Assembly (NCBI GenBank): GCA_045648765.1
Contig: JAZROQ010000015.1
Span: forward strand, 1-37,644
Source of the DNA: RGIG3009 sp045648765
GTDB lineage: Bacteria > Bacillota > Clostridia > Oscillospirales > Acutalibacteraceae
Reading direction: 5' to 3'
Length of the DNA stretch: 37,644 nt
The position numbers were made by a program, and so were the translations under genes. Each line of letters begins with the position of its first letter. Position 1 is the first letter of the stretch. Of this stretch, positions 17,191-24,974 are shown piece after piece. Under the pieces are notes generated by a model that had not been told where the DNA came from, searched no databases, and saw only the letters and a list, made by a program, of their open reading frames with translations.

Positions 17191-17221
17191 AGAATATCCC
17201 ACCAAAAAATCGGGCATACTC
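17191..17221. promoter_or_regulatory. Overlapping divergent sigma-G/F-like promoters
   Basis: On the plus strand AGAATA (17191-17196), an 18-base spacer and CATACTC (17215-17221) match the forespore sigma-G consensus (TGAATA and CATACTA) with few mismatches, ahead of the DUF421 gene. The same segment read on the minus strand gives TGAGTA, 18 bases and GATATTC, a weaker match facing gerAA. Forespore expression is established for gerA operons. Use of this shared site is inference. Confidence 0.5.
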
Positions 17222-17252
17222 AAAACAACACTCACAAAAAGGAGCGTGCGTT

Positions 17253-17924
17253 ATGATTATCACCGCTCTGCGCACTATCATTATTTATTTGATATTGATT
17301 GCCGGTTTTCGTATCACCGGCAAACGACAATTGGGAGAATTACAGCCAATTGAACTCGTCGTCACCCTTTTGCTTTCCGACCTTGCCGCCGTACCTATGC
17401 AAGAAACCGGTATTCCGTTGCTCAACGGCTTAATACCGATAGCGGTGCTCGTTTCTTTGGAATTGATTTTATCTGCGTGGATGATGAAAAGCGGCAGCTT
17501 GTCCCGCCTAATCAGCGGAAATCCCATCGTGATTATTCACGACGGGAAATTGCAGCAAAACGCTTTGCGAAAACTTCGTTTAACAGTGGACGATCTCACC
17601 GAATCCCTGCGACAGCAAGGTGTTTTTGATTGGCATGAGGTGCAATATGCCATTGCCGAAACCAACGGAAAAATCAGCGTGTTTAAGTTTTCCGAATATC
17701 AATCGGCCGAAAAACAAGACATATCCTCTGCCAAAAAAGCGCTCGCTCAGGTACCGCTTATCAGCGATGGCAACTTTGTCGACTGGGGACTCACCTTTTG
17801 CAACGTTTCCAAAAAGGACGTACAACGTTTTTTAAAGAAAAAACATTGTCCCTTAAAGAAAACATTATTGCTCATGGGTGATAAAGAACACCACTACGTA
17901 TTAACCGTTAAGGAGAAACCATAA
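17253..17924 (+). CDS. DUF421 (YetF-type) membrane protein, probably spore-related
   Basis: The 223-residue product has about three N-terminal membrane helices (first 80 residues, with RITGKRQLGELQPIELVVTLLLSDLA typical of the family). A soluble C-terminal domain follows (IISGNPIVIIHDG-type region and LRQQGVFDWHEVQYAI). DUF421 proteins occur in spore-formers, and relatives have been linked to spore membrane and heat resistance, but the biochemical role is unknown. The ATG has AAAAAGGAG 8 bases upstream. The frame is open far upstream, but that part lies over gerAA. It is paired with a DUF4363 gene 2 bases after its stop, a recurrent partnership. A sigma-G/F-like promoter precedes it. Confidence 0.85.
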   Translation: MIITALRTIIIYLILIAGFRITGKRQLGELQPIELVVTLLLSDLAAVPMQETGIPLLNGLIPIAVLVSLELILSAWMMKSGSLSRLISGNPIVIIHDGKLQQNALRKLRLTVDDLTESLRQQGVFDWHEVQYAIAETNGKISVFKFSEYQSAEKQDISSAKKALAQVPLISDGNFVDWGLTFCNVSKKDVQRFLKKKHCPLKKTLLLMGDKEHHYVLTVKEKP

Positions 17925-17926
17925 TT

Positions 17927-18307
17927 ATGAGACGCGTCATCGTTGCCGTTTTACTGTTGCTGCTGGTAGCAGGAGGATGTATCACCGTGCTGTCCCTAAC
18001 AGAATCCCGCTTCTCGTCCTTGTTATCGCAAACAGAGCAACTCGAACAATATTATCAGCAACAGCAAACTCAACAAGCCATACAGTCTGCCGCTCGTTTT
18101 TCAGAACAAATAAACCGCGATGTGCGCTTTTTTTCATTGTTTATGCCACACAAAGCACTCATCGAAGTGCAAACCGTTGCCGCCTCGCTTTCGGTCATTT
18201 TGGCCGACGGTGACAGCGCTGATTTTCTAACCGAATTGTCCAAATGTCGGTTAATGCTCACCACACTGCAGCAACAAGAATATCCGTATCTCGAAAATAT
18301 TTTATGA
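17927..18307 (+). CDS. DUF4363 family small membrane-anchored protein
   Basis: This 126-residue protein has an N-terminal hydrophobic anchor (about 4-23). Next comes a Gln-rich, probably coiled-coil stretch (about 35-60), then a helical remainder. DUF4363 proteins typically follow DUF421 genes in sporulating Clostridia; their function is unknown. Here the start codon follows the DUF421 stop by two bases, with AAGGAG upstream, so co-translation is likely. Its last codons overlap the convergent deacetylase gene by 6 bases, with no terminator between. Confidence 0.75.
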   Translation: MRRVIVAVLLLLLVAGGCITVLSLTESRFSSLLSQTEQLEQYYQQQQTQQAIQSAARFSEQINRDVRFFSLFMPHKALIEVQTVAASLSVILADGDSADFLTELSKCRLMLTTLQQQEYPYLENIL

Positions 18308-19177
18308 GGACATTTTTTCGAACAAAGAATCCGCGCTCATTTGCCCGGTGCGTAAATACCTACCCAAGCCATACAAGCAGTTTTCATCGCGGGTGATAAC
18401 ATTCACACGTTCCTCACATTCCATCGTGGCTTGAAATCCCATTTCTTTGAGCAACGGAACCGATTCTTTGCTCACTGCGCCAAACGGATACACAAAAGTG
18501 GTTGCCGCTTTGGAAAGTTCCTCTTTCATACGTTGCTGCATATACATTATATCCTTTATTAATACCTTTCGATATTCGTCCACCGCTTCACCCGTTTTTT
18601 TAGCAGCGCCTTTTCGGCTGTCAGTACCGTGCAAGTTGTAAGAATGGTTTTGAATTTCCACTCTGCCCGATTCTTGCATTTCTTTCAAATGCTTCCAATG
18701 GCAGGTGGCGTATTCCACCTGACAATTTCCGTTTTGAGTATAGCGGTCTACTGCCTCACCAATCGGCGAAATCACCATTCTGCAATCATACTTTTGCATC
18801 AGCGGATACGCATATACATAATTGTTGTAATTACCGTCATCAAACGTCAACATCACCGGTTTCTTCGGTAACTCTTTTCCTTTTTGAACAAACTCTATAA
18901 CATCTTGCATCACCACAGTGGTATACCCATTTTCTTTTATGTACTTTAAATCCTCTTCTAAAACGGCAGGCGATATCACGTACCGTCCTTGCTTTTTGGG
19001 ATTCTCGGATAACCCGTGATACATAATAATAGGTAAGTATACGTCATCGTTTAAAACATTCCCCTGCGTTGTGATCGTTTGGGTAAGAGAAAAAAGGAAA
19101 AACAGTATCATTGCCGTCAGCCAACCGACAAAGACGACCTTTTTCATTTTCTTTGAAACACGCAACAAAACAAACAT
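18302..19177 (-). CDS. Polysaccharide deacetylase (NodB-type), membrane-anchored
   Basis: The 291-residue product has an N-terminal signal anchor (about 13-36) and a NodB-fold carbohydrate esterase family 4 domain. Visible motifs are IIMYHG (about 50-55), TFDDG (111-115, base and metal aspartates), NHSYNLH (177-183, metal histidines, spaced one residue wider than the usual HxxxH) and FVYPFG (228-233). Such enzymes remove acetyl groups from peptidoglycan or other wall sugars outside the membrane. The start has GAGGTG five bases upstream. A Met 10 codons later is possible. The location beside sporulation genes suggests, but does not prove, a cortex or wall role. Confidence 0.88.
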   Translation of the reverse strand: MFVLLRVSKKMKKVVFVGWLTAMILFFLFSLTQTITTQGNVLNDDVYLPIIMYHGLSENPKKQGRYVISPAVLEEDLKYIKENGYTTVVMQDVIEFVQKGKELPKKPVMLTFDDGNYNNYVYAYPLMQKYDCRMVISPIGEAVDRYTQNGNCQVEYATCHWKHLKEMQESGRVEIQNHSYNLHGTDSRKGAAKKTGEAVDEYRKVLIKDIMYMQQRMKEELSKAATTFVYPFGAVSKESVPLLKEMGFQATMECEERVNVITRDENCLYGLGRYLRTGQMSADSLFEKMSS

Positions 19178-19249
19178 GCTAACACCTCTTTTTATTATTC
19201 ATACGAAGGAAAAGAGATACCTATGAAAATATTTAATCATTTATCCCTC

Positions 19250-19278
19250 TTGTTTTTTACCGCAAGACGTGTTAAAAT
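19250..19278 (+). promoter_or_regulatory. Promoter of the sugar isomerase/epimerase gene
   Basis: TTGTTT (19250-19255) and TAAAAT (19273-19278) are spaced 17 bases and lie 22 bases before the ATG, consistent with a short leader containing the AAGGGGGA ribosome binding site. Confidence 0.6.
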
Positions 19279-19300
19279 GCAAAAAAAGGGGGATTTTTTT

Positions 19301-20083
19301 ATGAAACTCGGCGCACAACTCTACACTGTACACGACTATGTAAAGAATTTAAAAGATTTTGATGAATCGTTAAAGAAAATTGCCGATATCGGTTACGAAT
19401 ATGTCCAGGTCTCCGGCACTTGCGCATATCCTGCTCAATGGTTGGCAGATACACTCAAAAAATATGGCCTTAAATGCTGCTTAACGCACATTTCGGAAGA
19501 CCACCTTATCAACGCCACCGATTATGTGATTGAAAACCATAAAACGTTCGATTGCCCGTATATCGGCATTGGCGGATTAGCCGGCTGGTGGGACGGCAAA
19601 ATCGATATCAACGAAGTAGTTGCCGATTTTAAAGAGCGCTTTATCCCTGTCGCACAAAAAATCAAAGATGCCGGAAAATACTTTATGTACCACAACCACC
19701 ATTTAGAATTTGCAAAACTGTCCGACGGCAGAACTGCTTATCAAGCGTTAATCGAAGATGTTCCTGCCGATATCTTGGGTTTCACGGTCGACACCTATTG
19801 GGTACAAAAAGGCGGCTGCAATCCCGCAGATATCATCCGCGACTTAAAAGGACGTTGCCCTGTCGTGCATTTCAAAGATTTTAAACTGGAACGCACCCCT
19901 GAAAAGAAAGATTCCATTTTGGCAGCTTGTGGCGACGGAAACCTGGATTTTGCAAAAATTGCCGAAGCGTGCGAATATGCCGGCACCGAATATGCCGTGG
20001 TAGAACAAGACGATTGCTTTGGCGAAGATCCGTTCGTCTGCTTGGAAAGAAGTTATAAATATCTCAAATCGTTGGGACTTTAA
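19301..20083 (+). CDS. Sugar phosphate isomerase/epimerase family protein (TIM barrel)
   Basis: The 260-residue product belongs to the xylose isomerase-like / AP endonuclease 2 TIM-barrel superfamily. Probable metal and active-site residues are Glu136 (YHNHHLEF), Asp164 (FTVDTYW), His190 (VVHFKDF) and Glu235 (AVVEQDD). Such proteins interconvert sugars, inositol derivatives or hydroxypyruvate-like compounds. The exact substrate cannot be told. I chose the ATG with AAGGGGGA upstream and the family start MKLGAQLYT. In-frame codons upstream precede or overlap the promoter. It is monocistronic, with its own terminator. Confidence 0.85.
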   Translation: MKLGAQLYTVHDYVKNLKDFDESLKKIADIGYEYVQVSGTCAYPAQWLADTLKKYGLKCCLTHISEDHLINATDYVIENHKTFDCPYIGIGGLAGWWDGKIDINEVVADFKERFIPVAQKIKDAGKYFMYHNHHLEFAKLSDGRTAYQALIEDVPADILGFTVDTYWVQKGGCNPADIIRDLKGRCPVVHFKDFKLERTPEKKDSILAACGDGNLDFAKIAEACEYAGTEYAVVEQDDCFGEDPFVCLERSYKYLKSLGL

Positions 20084-20097
20084 GATTTGTTTGCAGC

Positions 20098-20131
20098 AAA
20101 AATGCACCGCGTTCAGCGGTGCATTTTTTTG
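20098..20131 (+). terminator. Intrinsic terminator after the isomerase gene
   Basis: A perfect 10-bp stem AATGCACCGC/GCGGTGCATT (20101-20110 with 20116-20125) has a 5-nt loop and is followed by a run of T ending at 20130. Confidence 0.85.
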
Positions 20132-20167
20132 GTAATTTTGGGAAAAATATATTGGTAAAAAAACTGC

Positions 20168-20196
20168 TTGACAAGCAAACACCCTTATGCTACAAT
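20168..20196 (+). promoter_or_regulatory. Promoter of the str operon
   Basis: Consensus TTGACA (20168-20173), a 17-base spacer and TACAAT (20191-20196). A leader of about 110 nt before rpsL follows, with GGGTG/CACCC segments that could pair. This is the strongest promoter match in the window, as expected for ribosomal genes. Confidence 0.85.
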
Positions 20197-20312
20197 AGTC
20201 AATTGTGAACGAGTGCCCTTGGGTGAACTATGCCCAAAAACACCCGTTGCTCCCTCAAACGTCAGGCCTCGGTGTGACTTTGTCGGAACTTTATTGTTAG
20301 GAGGTGTCATGA

Positions 20313-20741
20313 TTGCCAACTTTTAACCAGTTAGTCCGTAAGGGCCGAGAAGAACTCGAGAAGAAAGCAAAAGCTCCCGCTTTGTTAAAGGGCTGGAACT
20401 CCAAAAAACGCATTCCGACCGATCAAAATTCTCCCCAAAAACGCGGCGTGTGTACTGCTGTTAAAACCTCTACCCCGAAGAAGCCGAACTCCGCTCTTCG
20501 TAAAGTCGCTCGTGTGCGTCTTTCGAACGGTATTGAAGTTACGTCTTACATCCCGGGCGAAGGTCACAACTTGCAAGAACACAGCGTTGTGTTGATTCGT
20601 GGCGGCCGTGTAAAAGACCTTCCCGGTGTGCGTTATCACATCATTCGCGGAACGTTGGATACGCAAGGCGTTGCGAACCGCATGCAAGCCCGTTCTAAGT
20701 ACGGTGCCAAACGTCCTAAGGCAGGAGCTGCCAAAAAGTAA
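20313..20741 (+). CDS. rpsL: 30S ribosomal protein S12
   Basis: S12 sits at the decoding centre and controls translational accuracy. The core is typical (PTFNQLVRKGR start, TPKKPNSALRKVARVRL, GGRVKDLPGVRYHIIRG). The two lysines where streptomycin-resistance changes usually occur are the sensitive type. The protein is 142 residues against about 124 normally, because of an insert of about 16-18 residues before PQKRGVCT (GWNSKKRIPTDQNS). Such inserts occur in other clostridial and actinobacterial S12. The start is a TTG with AGGAGGT 7 bases upstream. An ATG four bases earlier is in another frame and opens only five codons. First gene of rpsL-rpsG-fusA. Confidence 0.97.
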   Translation: MPTFNQLVRKGREELEKKAKAPALLKGWNSKKRIPTDQNSPQKRGVCTAVKTSTPKKPNSALRKVARVRLSNGIEVTSYIPGEGHNLQEHSVVLIRGGRVKDLPGVRYHIIRGTLDTQGVANRMQARSKYGAKRPKAGAAKK

Positions 20742-20886
20742 GACATTTTCATCAGCGGCTACATAGTAGCGGCAGATTAACATAAACGGTGCACATCGTT
20801 TTTGCAAGCTGCCTCTCTGTGGCGCCAACGGGAGTATGTCACTTTCGAGTACCTATGATATCATCTTTATGAAGGAGGGAAGTAAA

Positions 20887-21357
20887 GTGCCGAGAAGAGG
20901 TTCTATCGCAAAACGCGATGTTTTGCCCGACCCGCTTTACAATTCCAAATTGGTGACCAGACTCATCAATAACGTAATGTACGACGGTAAGAAGGGTATT
21001 GCCCAGAAGATCGTGTACGAAGCATTCGAAATCATCCGTGAAAAAACCGGTAACGAACCGTTGGAAGTTTTCGAACAAGCAATGGAAAACATCATGCCTC
21101 TGTTAGAGGTAAAAGCTCGCCGTGTTGGCGGTGCTACCTATCAAGTTCCGATTGAGGTTCGTCCCGACCGCCGTCAAACCTTAGGTTTGCGTTGGTTGAC
21201 CACCTATTCGCGTACCCGTTCCGAACGTACCATGAAAGAACGTTTGGCCGGTGAAATCCTCGATGCCATCAACGGCAACGGCGGCGCCGCGAAGAAACGC
21301 GACGACACCCACAAAATGGCGGAAGCAAATAAAGCATTTGCACATTTCCGCTGGTAA
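20887..21357 (+). CDS. rpsG: 30S ribosomal protein S7
   Basis: S7 nucleates assembly of the 30S head and contacts the E-site tRNA. The 156-residue product has the standard length, starting PRRGSIAKRDVLPDPLYNS after a GTG start, with YQVPIEVRPDRRQTLGLRW in the middle. The GTG has AAGGAGGG at good spacing. In-frame codons farther upstream lack family similarity. The 145-base spacer after rpsL is long and contains small hairpins. In E. coli the rpsL-rpsG spacer carries the S7 autoregulatory site, so a similar role is possible. Confidence 0.97.
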   Translation: MPRRGSIAKRDVLPDPLYNSKLVTRLINNVMYDGKKGIAQKIVYEAFEIIREKTGNEPLEVFEQAMENIMPLLEVKARRVGGATYQVPIEVRPDRRQTLGLRWLTTYSRTRSERTMKERLAGEILDAINGNGGAAKKRDDTHKMAEANKAFAHFRW

Positions 21358-21393
21358 TTATTTGCCGCATTATGGAAGAAGGAGGAATAATCA

Positions 21394-23472
21394 ATGGGAC
21401 GACAAGTCACTCTTGAAAAGACCAGAAACATTGGTATCATGGCTCACATCGACGCCGGTAAAACGACAACGACTGAGCGTATCTTGTACTACACCGGTAT
21501 TAACCACCGCATTGGCGAAACCCACGACGGTACCGCCACGATGGACTGGATGGCGCAAGAACAAGAACGTGGTATTACCATCACCTCTGCTGCTACCACT
21601 TGTTTTTGGAAAGAACATCGTGTCAATATCATTGACACCCCCGGTCACGTGGACTTTACCGTGGAAGTGCAACGTTCGTTGCGCGTGTTGGACGGTTCCG
21701 TTACCGTGTTCTGTGCCAAAGGCGGTGTGGAACCGCAGTCTGAAACCGTATGGCGTCAGGCTGACGAATATCGTGTTCCCCGCATGGCATACGTGAACAA
21801 AATGGATATTATGGGCGCTGACTTTTATCGCGTTGTGCAAATGATGCGCGACCGCTTAAAATGTAACGCCGTGCCGATTCAATTGCCGATCGGTGCCGAA
21901 GATACTTTCAAAGGTATCATCGACTTGGTAGAAATGAAAGCCTACATCTATTACGATGATAAAGGTACCGACATTCGCTGCGAGGATATCCCCGCCGACA
22001 TGTTGGAAAAGGCTGAACAATACCGTACCGAACTGATTGAACATGTGGCAGAACAAGACGATGCTTTGATGGAAAAATACTTCGAAGGTGAAGAACTCAC
22101 CATCGACGAAATCAAATCTTGCATCCGTAAATCGACTTTGGCAAACACCATGATTCCTGTCACCTGCGGTACTTCTTATCGCAACAAAGGTGTACAAAAA
22201 TTGTTGGATGCCATCATCGATTACATGCCCGCTCCGACAGATGTTCCCGCTATCAAAGGTACCAATCCGGATACCGGCGAAGAAATGGAACGTCACTCCT
22301 CGGATGACGAGCCGTTTGCCGCTTTGGCATTCAAAATTGCTACTGACCCGTTTGTTGGTAAATTGTGCTTCTTCCGTGTGTACTCCGGTACCATTACCGC
22401 CGGCACCACGGTTTACAACTCCAACAAAGACAACGACGAACGTATGGGTCGTATTCTGCAAATGCACGCCAACCACCGTCAAGATATCGACACGGTTTAT
22501 GCCGGTGATATCGCTGCGGCTGTCGGTCTCAAAAACACCACCACCGGTGACACGCTGTGCGACGAAAAACATCCGGTTATCTTGGAATCCATGGAATTCC
22601 CGGAACCTGTTATCCGCGTAGCTATTGAGCCGAAAACCAAAGCCGGTCAAGAAAAAATGGGTATTGCTTTGGCAAAACTTGCCGAAGAAGATCCGACTTT
22701 CAAGACCTACACCGACGAAGAAACCGGTCAAACCATCATTGCCGGTATGGGCGAGCTCCACTTGGAAATCATCGTGGACCGTCTGTTGCGTGAATTCAAA
22801 GTCGAAGCTGACGTAGGCGCTCCGCAGGTTGCTTACAAAGAAACCATTCGCAAACTGGCTGATGTTGACAACAAATACGCCCGTCAATCCGGTGGTAAAG
22901 GTCAATACGGTCACGTTAAGATTAAAGTGGAACCCAACGAAGTCGGCAAAGGCTACGAATTTGTCAACGCTATCGTCGGCGGTGCTATTCCGAAAGAATA
23001 CATTCCCGCTGTCGATGCCGGTATCCAAGGCGCTATGCAATCCGGTGTGGTTGCCGGTTACCCGGTTGTTGACGTTAAAGTCACGTTGTACGACGGTTCT
23101 TACCACGAAGTTGACTCTTCTGAAATGGCATTTAAAATTGCCGGTTCCATGGCTTTCAAAGAAGCTATGCGCAAGGCAGATCCCGTTTTGTTAGAGCCGA
23201 TCATGAAAGTGGTTGTGATTGTTCCGGAAGAATACATGGGCGACGTTATCGGCGACATCAACTCTCGCCGTGGTTTGATGCAAGGTATGGAAGCTGTTTC
23301 CGGTGCACAACAAATCAACGCTCAAGTTCCGCTGTCACAAATGTTCGGTTATGCTACCGACCTGCGTTCCCGCACACAAGGCCGCGGTCAGTACGTCATG
23401 GAACCGAGCCACTACTCCGAAGTTCCGAAAAACATTGCGGAAGACATCATTTCTACCCGCACGAAAAAATAA
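21394..23472 (+). CDS. fusA: Translation elongation factor G
   Basis: EF-G is the GTPase that drives translocation. The 692-residue protein has the family length. Its GTP-binding motifs are G1 AHIDAGKT (17-24), G2 around RGITITSAA, G3 DTPGH (81-85) and G4 NKMD (135-138); domains II-V follow, with the closing block MFGYATDLRSRTQGRG. The ATG has GAAGGAGGAA upstream. It follows rpsG by 36 bases within the str operon. The codon pattern (GGT, CGT, GAA, AAA) is that of a highly expressed gene. Confidence 0.98.
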   Translation: MGRQVTLEKTRNIGIMAHIDAGKTTTTERILYYTGINHRIGETHDGTATMDWMAQEQERGITITSAATTCFWKEHRVNIIDTPGHVDFTVEVQRSLRVLDGSVTVFCAKGGVEPQSETVWRQADEYRVPRMAYVNKMDIMGADFYRVVQMMRDRLKCNAVPIQLPIGAEDTFKGIIDLVEMKAYIYYDDKGTDIRCEDIPADMLEKAEQYRTELIEHVAEQDDALMEKYFEGEELTIDEIKSCIRKSTLANTMIPVTCGTSYRNKGVQKLLDAIIDYMPAPTDVPAIKGTNPDTGEEMERHSSDDEPFAALAFKIATDPFVGKLCFFRVYSGTITAGTTVYNSNKDNDERMGRILQMHANHRQDIDTVYAGDIAAAVGLKNTTTGDTLCDEKHPVILESMEFPEPVIRVAIEPKTKAGQEKMGIALAKLAEEDPTFKTYTDEETGQTIIAGMGELHLEIIVDRLLREFKVEADVGAPQVAYKETIRKLADVDNKYARQSGGKGQYGHVKIKVEPNEVGKGYEFVNAIVGGAIPKEYIPAVDAGIQGAMQSGVVAGYPVVDVKVTLYDGSYHEVDSSEMAFKIAGSMAFKEAMRKADPVLLEPIMKVVVIVPEEYMGDVIGDINSRRGLMQGMEAVSGAQQINAQVPLSQMFGYATDLRSRTQGRGQYVMEPSHYSEVPKNIAEDIISTRTKK

Positions 23473-23515
23473 GGAACCTGTCGGATACACATTTTCAAAA
23501 CTTTTGTAAAAAGGC

Positions 23516-23543
23516 TTGAAATTTGCCTAAAATATGATAGAAT
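23516..23543 (+). promoter_or_regulatory. Promoter of tuf
   Basis: TTGAAA (23516-23521), a 16-base spacer and TAGAAT (23538-23543) stand in the fusA-tuf spacer of 128 bases. This gives tuf its own transcript in addition to any read-through from the str operon. Confidence 0.6.
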
Positions 23544-23600
23544 ATTTTTAAGTGAAATCAAGCACTTATTATTGAGGTTAAATAAAAGGAGGAAATCACA

Positions 23601-24800
23601 ATGGCAAAAGCAAAGTTCGAAAGAAATAAGCCCCACGTAAACATTGGCACCATTGGTCACGTTGACCATGGTAAAACCACTCTGACCGCCGCCATCACCA
23701 AAGTGTTGGCACTCAAAGGCGCTGCTGACTTCATCGATTACGCAAACATCGATAAAGCTCCCGAAGAGCGCGAACGCGGTATCACCATCAACACTTCTCA
23801 CGTTGAGTACGAAACCGACAACCGTCACTATGCTCACGTTGACTGCCCCGGCCACGCTGACTATGTTAAAAACATGATCACCGGTGCTGCTCAAATGGAC
23901 GGTGCTATCTTGGTTGTGTCGGCTGCTGACGGCCCGATGCCCCAAACTCGTGAACACATCCTGCTTTCTCGTCAGGTTGGCGTTCCCTACATCGTTGTTT
24001 TCATGAACAAATGTGACCAAGTTGACGATCCCGAATTGCTCGAATTGGTCGAAATGGAAATTCGTGAATTGCTCAACGAATATGACTTCCCGGGCGACGA
24101 TACTCCTATCGTTAAAGGTTCCGCTTTGGTGGCTTTGGAATGCGCTTCCAACGATCCTTCCGCTGCAGAATATGCTCCTATTTACGAATTGATGGATGCT
24201 GTCGATAGCTACATTCCCAATCCGGAACGTACCACCGACAAACCCTTCTTGATGCCTGTTGAAGACGTGTTCACCATCACCGGTCGTGGTACTGTTGCTA
24301 CCGGCCGTGTGGAACGTGGTCAATTGAACATGTCCGACGAAGTCGAAATCATCGGTTTGACCGAAGAACGTGCGAAAACGGTTGTTACCGGTATCGAAAT
24401 GTTCCGTAAACTTCTCGACTACGCTGAAGCCGGCGATAACATCGGCGCTTTGTTGCGCGGTGTGCAAAGAAGCGACATCGAACGTGGTCAAGTTCTTTGC
24501 AAACCCGGCTCCATCAACCCCCACACGAAATTCCATGGCCAAGTTTACGTCTTGTCCAAGGATGAAGGCGGCCGTCATACTCCGTTCTTCAACAACTATC
24601 GTCCCCAATTCTACTTCCGTACCACCGACGTTACCGGTGTTATCGAATTGCCGGCCGGCACCGAAATGTGCATGCCTGGTGACAACGTAGAAATGGACGT
24701 TGAACTCATCACCCCCATCGCTATCGAAGAAGGCTTGCGTTTCGCTATCCGTGAAGGCGGCCGTACTGTCGGTTCCGGTGTTGTTACCAAAATTAACTAA
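23601..24800 (+). CDS. tuf: Translation elongation factor Tu
   Basis: EF-Tu delivers aminoacyl-tRNA to the ribosome. The 399-residue product has the normal length and motifs: GHVDHGKT (19-26), the RGITIN switch, DCPGHADY, NKCDQVDD, and domains II and III ending in GGRTVGSGVVTKI. The ATG has AAAGGAGGAAA upstream. It has its own promoter and terminator. Confidence 0.98.
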   Translation: MAKAKFERNKPHVNIGTIGHVDHGKTTLTAAITKVLALKGAADFIDYANIDKAPEERERGITINTSHVEYETDNRHYAHVDCPGHADYVKNMITGAAQMDGAILVVSAADGPMPQTREHILLSRQVGVPYIVVFMNKCDQVDDPELLELVEMEIRELLNEYDFPGDDTPIVKGSALVALECASNDPSAAEYAPIYELMDAVDSYIPNPERTTDKPFLMPVEDVFTITGRGTVATGRVERGQLNMSDEVEIIGLTEERAKTVVTGIEMFRKLLDYAEAGDNIGALLRGVQRSDIERGQVLCKPGSINPHTKFHGQVYVLSKDEGGRHTPFFNNYRPQFYFRTTDVTGVIELPAGTEMCMPGDNVEMDVELITPIAIEEGLRFAIREGGRTVGSGVVTKIN

Positions 24801-24816
24801 TTTTTCGTAACGCTGC

Positions 24817-24855
24817 TGCGGTACATTCCTTTGAGGAATGTACCTCAGTTTTTTT
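24817..24855 (+). terminator. Intrinsic terminator after tuf
   Basis: An 11-bp perfect stem (24820-24830 with 24834-24844) with a tight TTG loop is followed by CTCAG and a run of seven T (24849-24855). Confidence 0.8.
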
Positions 24856-24901
24856 GCGAAAAAATGATAAAAAATTCCCCAAAAAAAGATATTTTCTTGA
24901 A

Positions 24902-24930
24902 TTGACGAAAAGTACGTAACAGTGTATACT
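24902..24930 (+). promoter_or_regulatory. Promoter of the first GH-like gene
   Basis: TTGACG (24902-24907), 17 bases, TATACT (24925-24930), about 45 bases before the ATG. The surroundings (AATTGAC, then a TGTATACTT-like -10) resemble the promoter of the second paralogue, so the promoters seem to have been duplicated with the genes. No operator is obvious. Confidence 0.7.
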
Positions 24931-24974
24931 TTTGGTAAAGAATAACCGGTCTTTAACCGTTAAGGAGGCTCTTT

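Noticed and set aside
16623..17252. Upstream extension of the DUF421 frame across gerAA
   Set aside because: The extension is antisense to gerAA. The ATG at 17253 has an AAAAAGGAG site and the family N-terminus.
21856..23106. 416-codon open frame on the minus strand opposite fusA
   Set aside because: It is a shadow of the strongly biased EF-G codon use; no ribosome binding site, and the Phe/Val/His-rich product resembles no family.
23412..24608. 398-codon open frame on the minus strand opposite tuf
   Set aside because: Same reason: antisense shadow of EF-Tu codon bias, no start signals.
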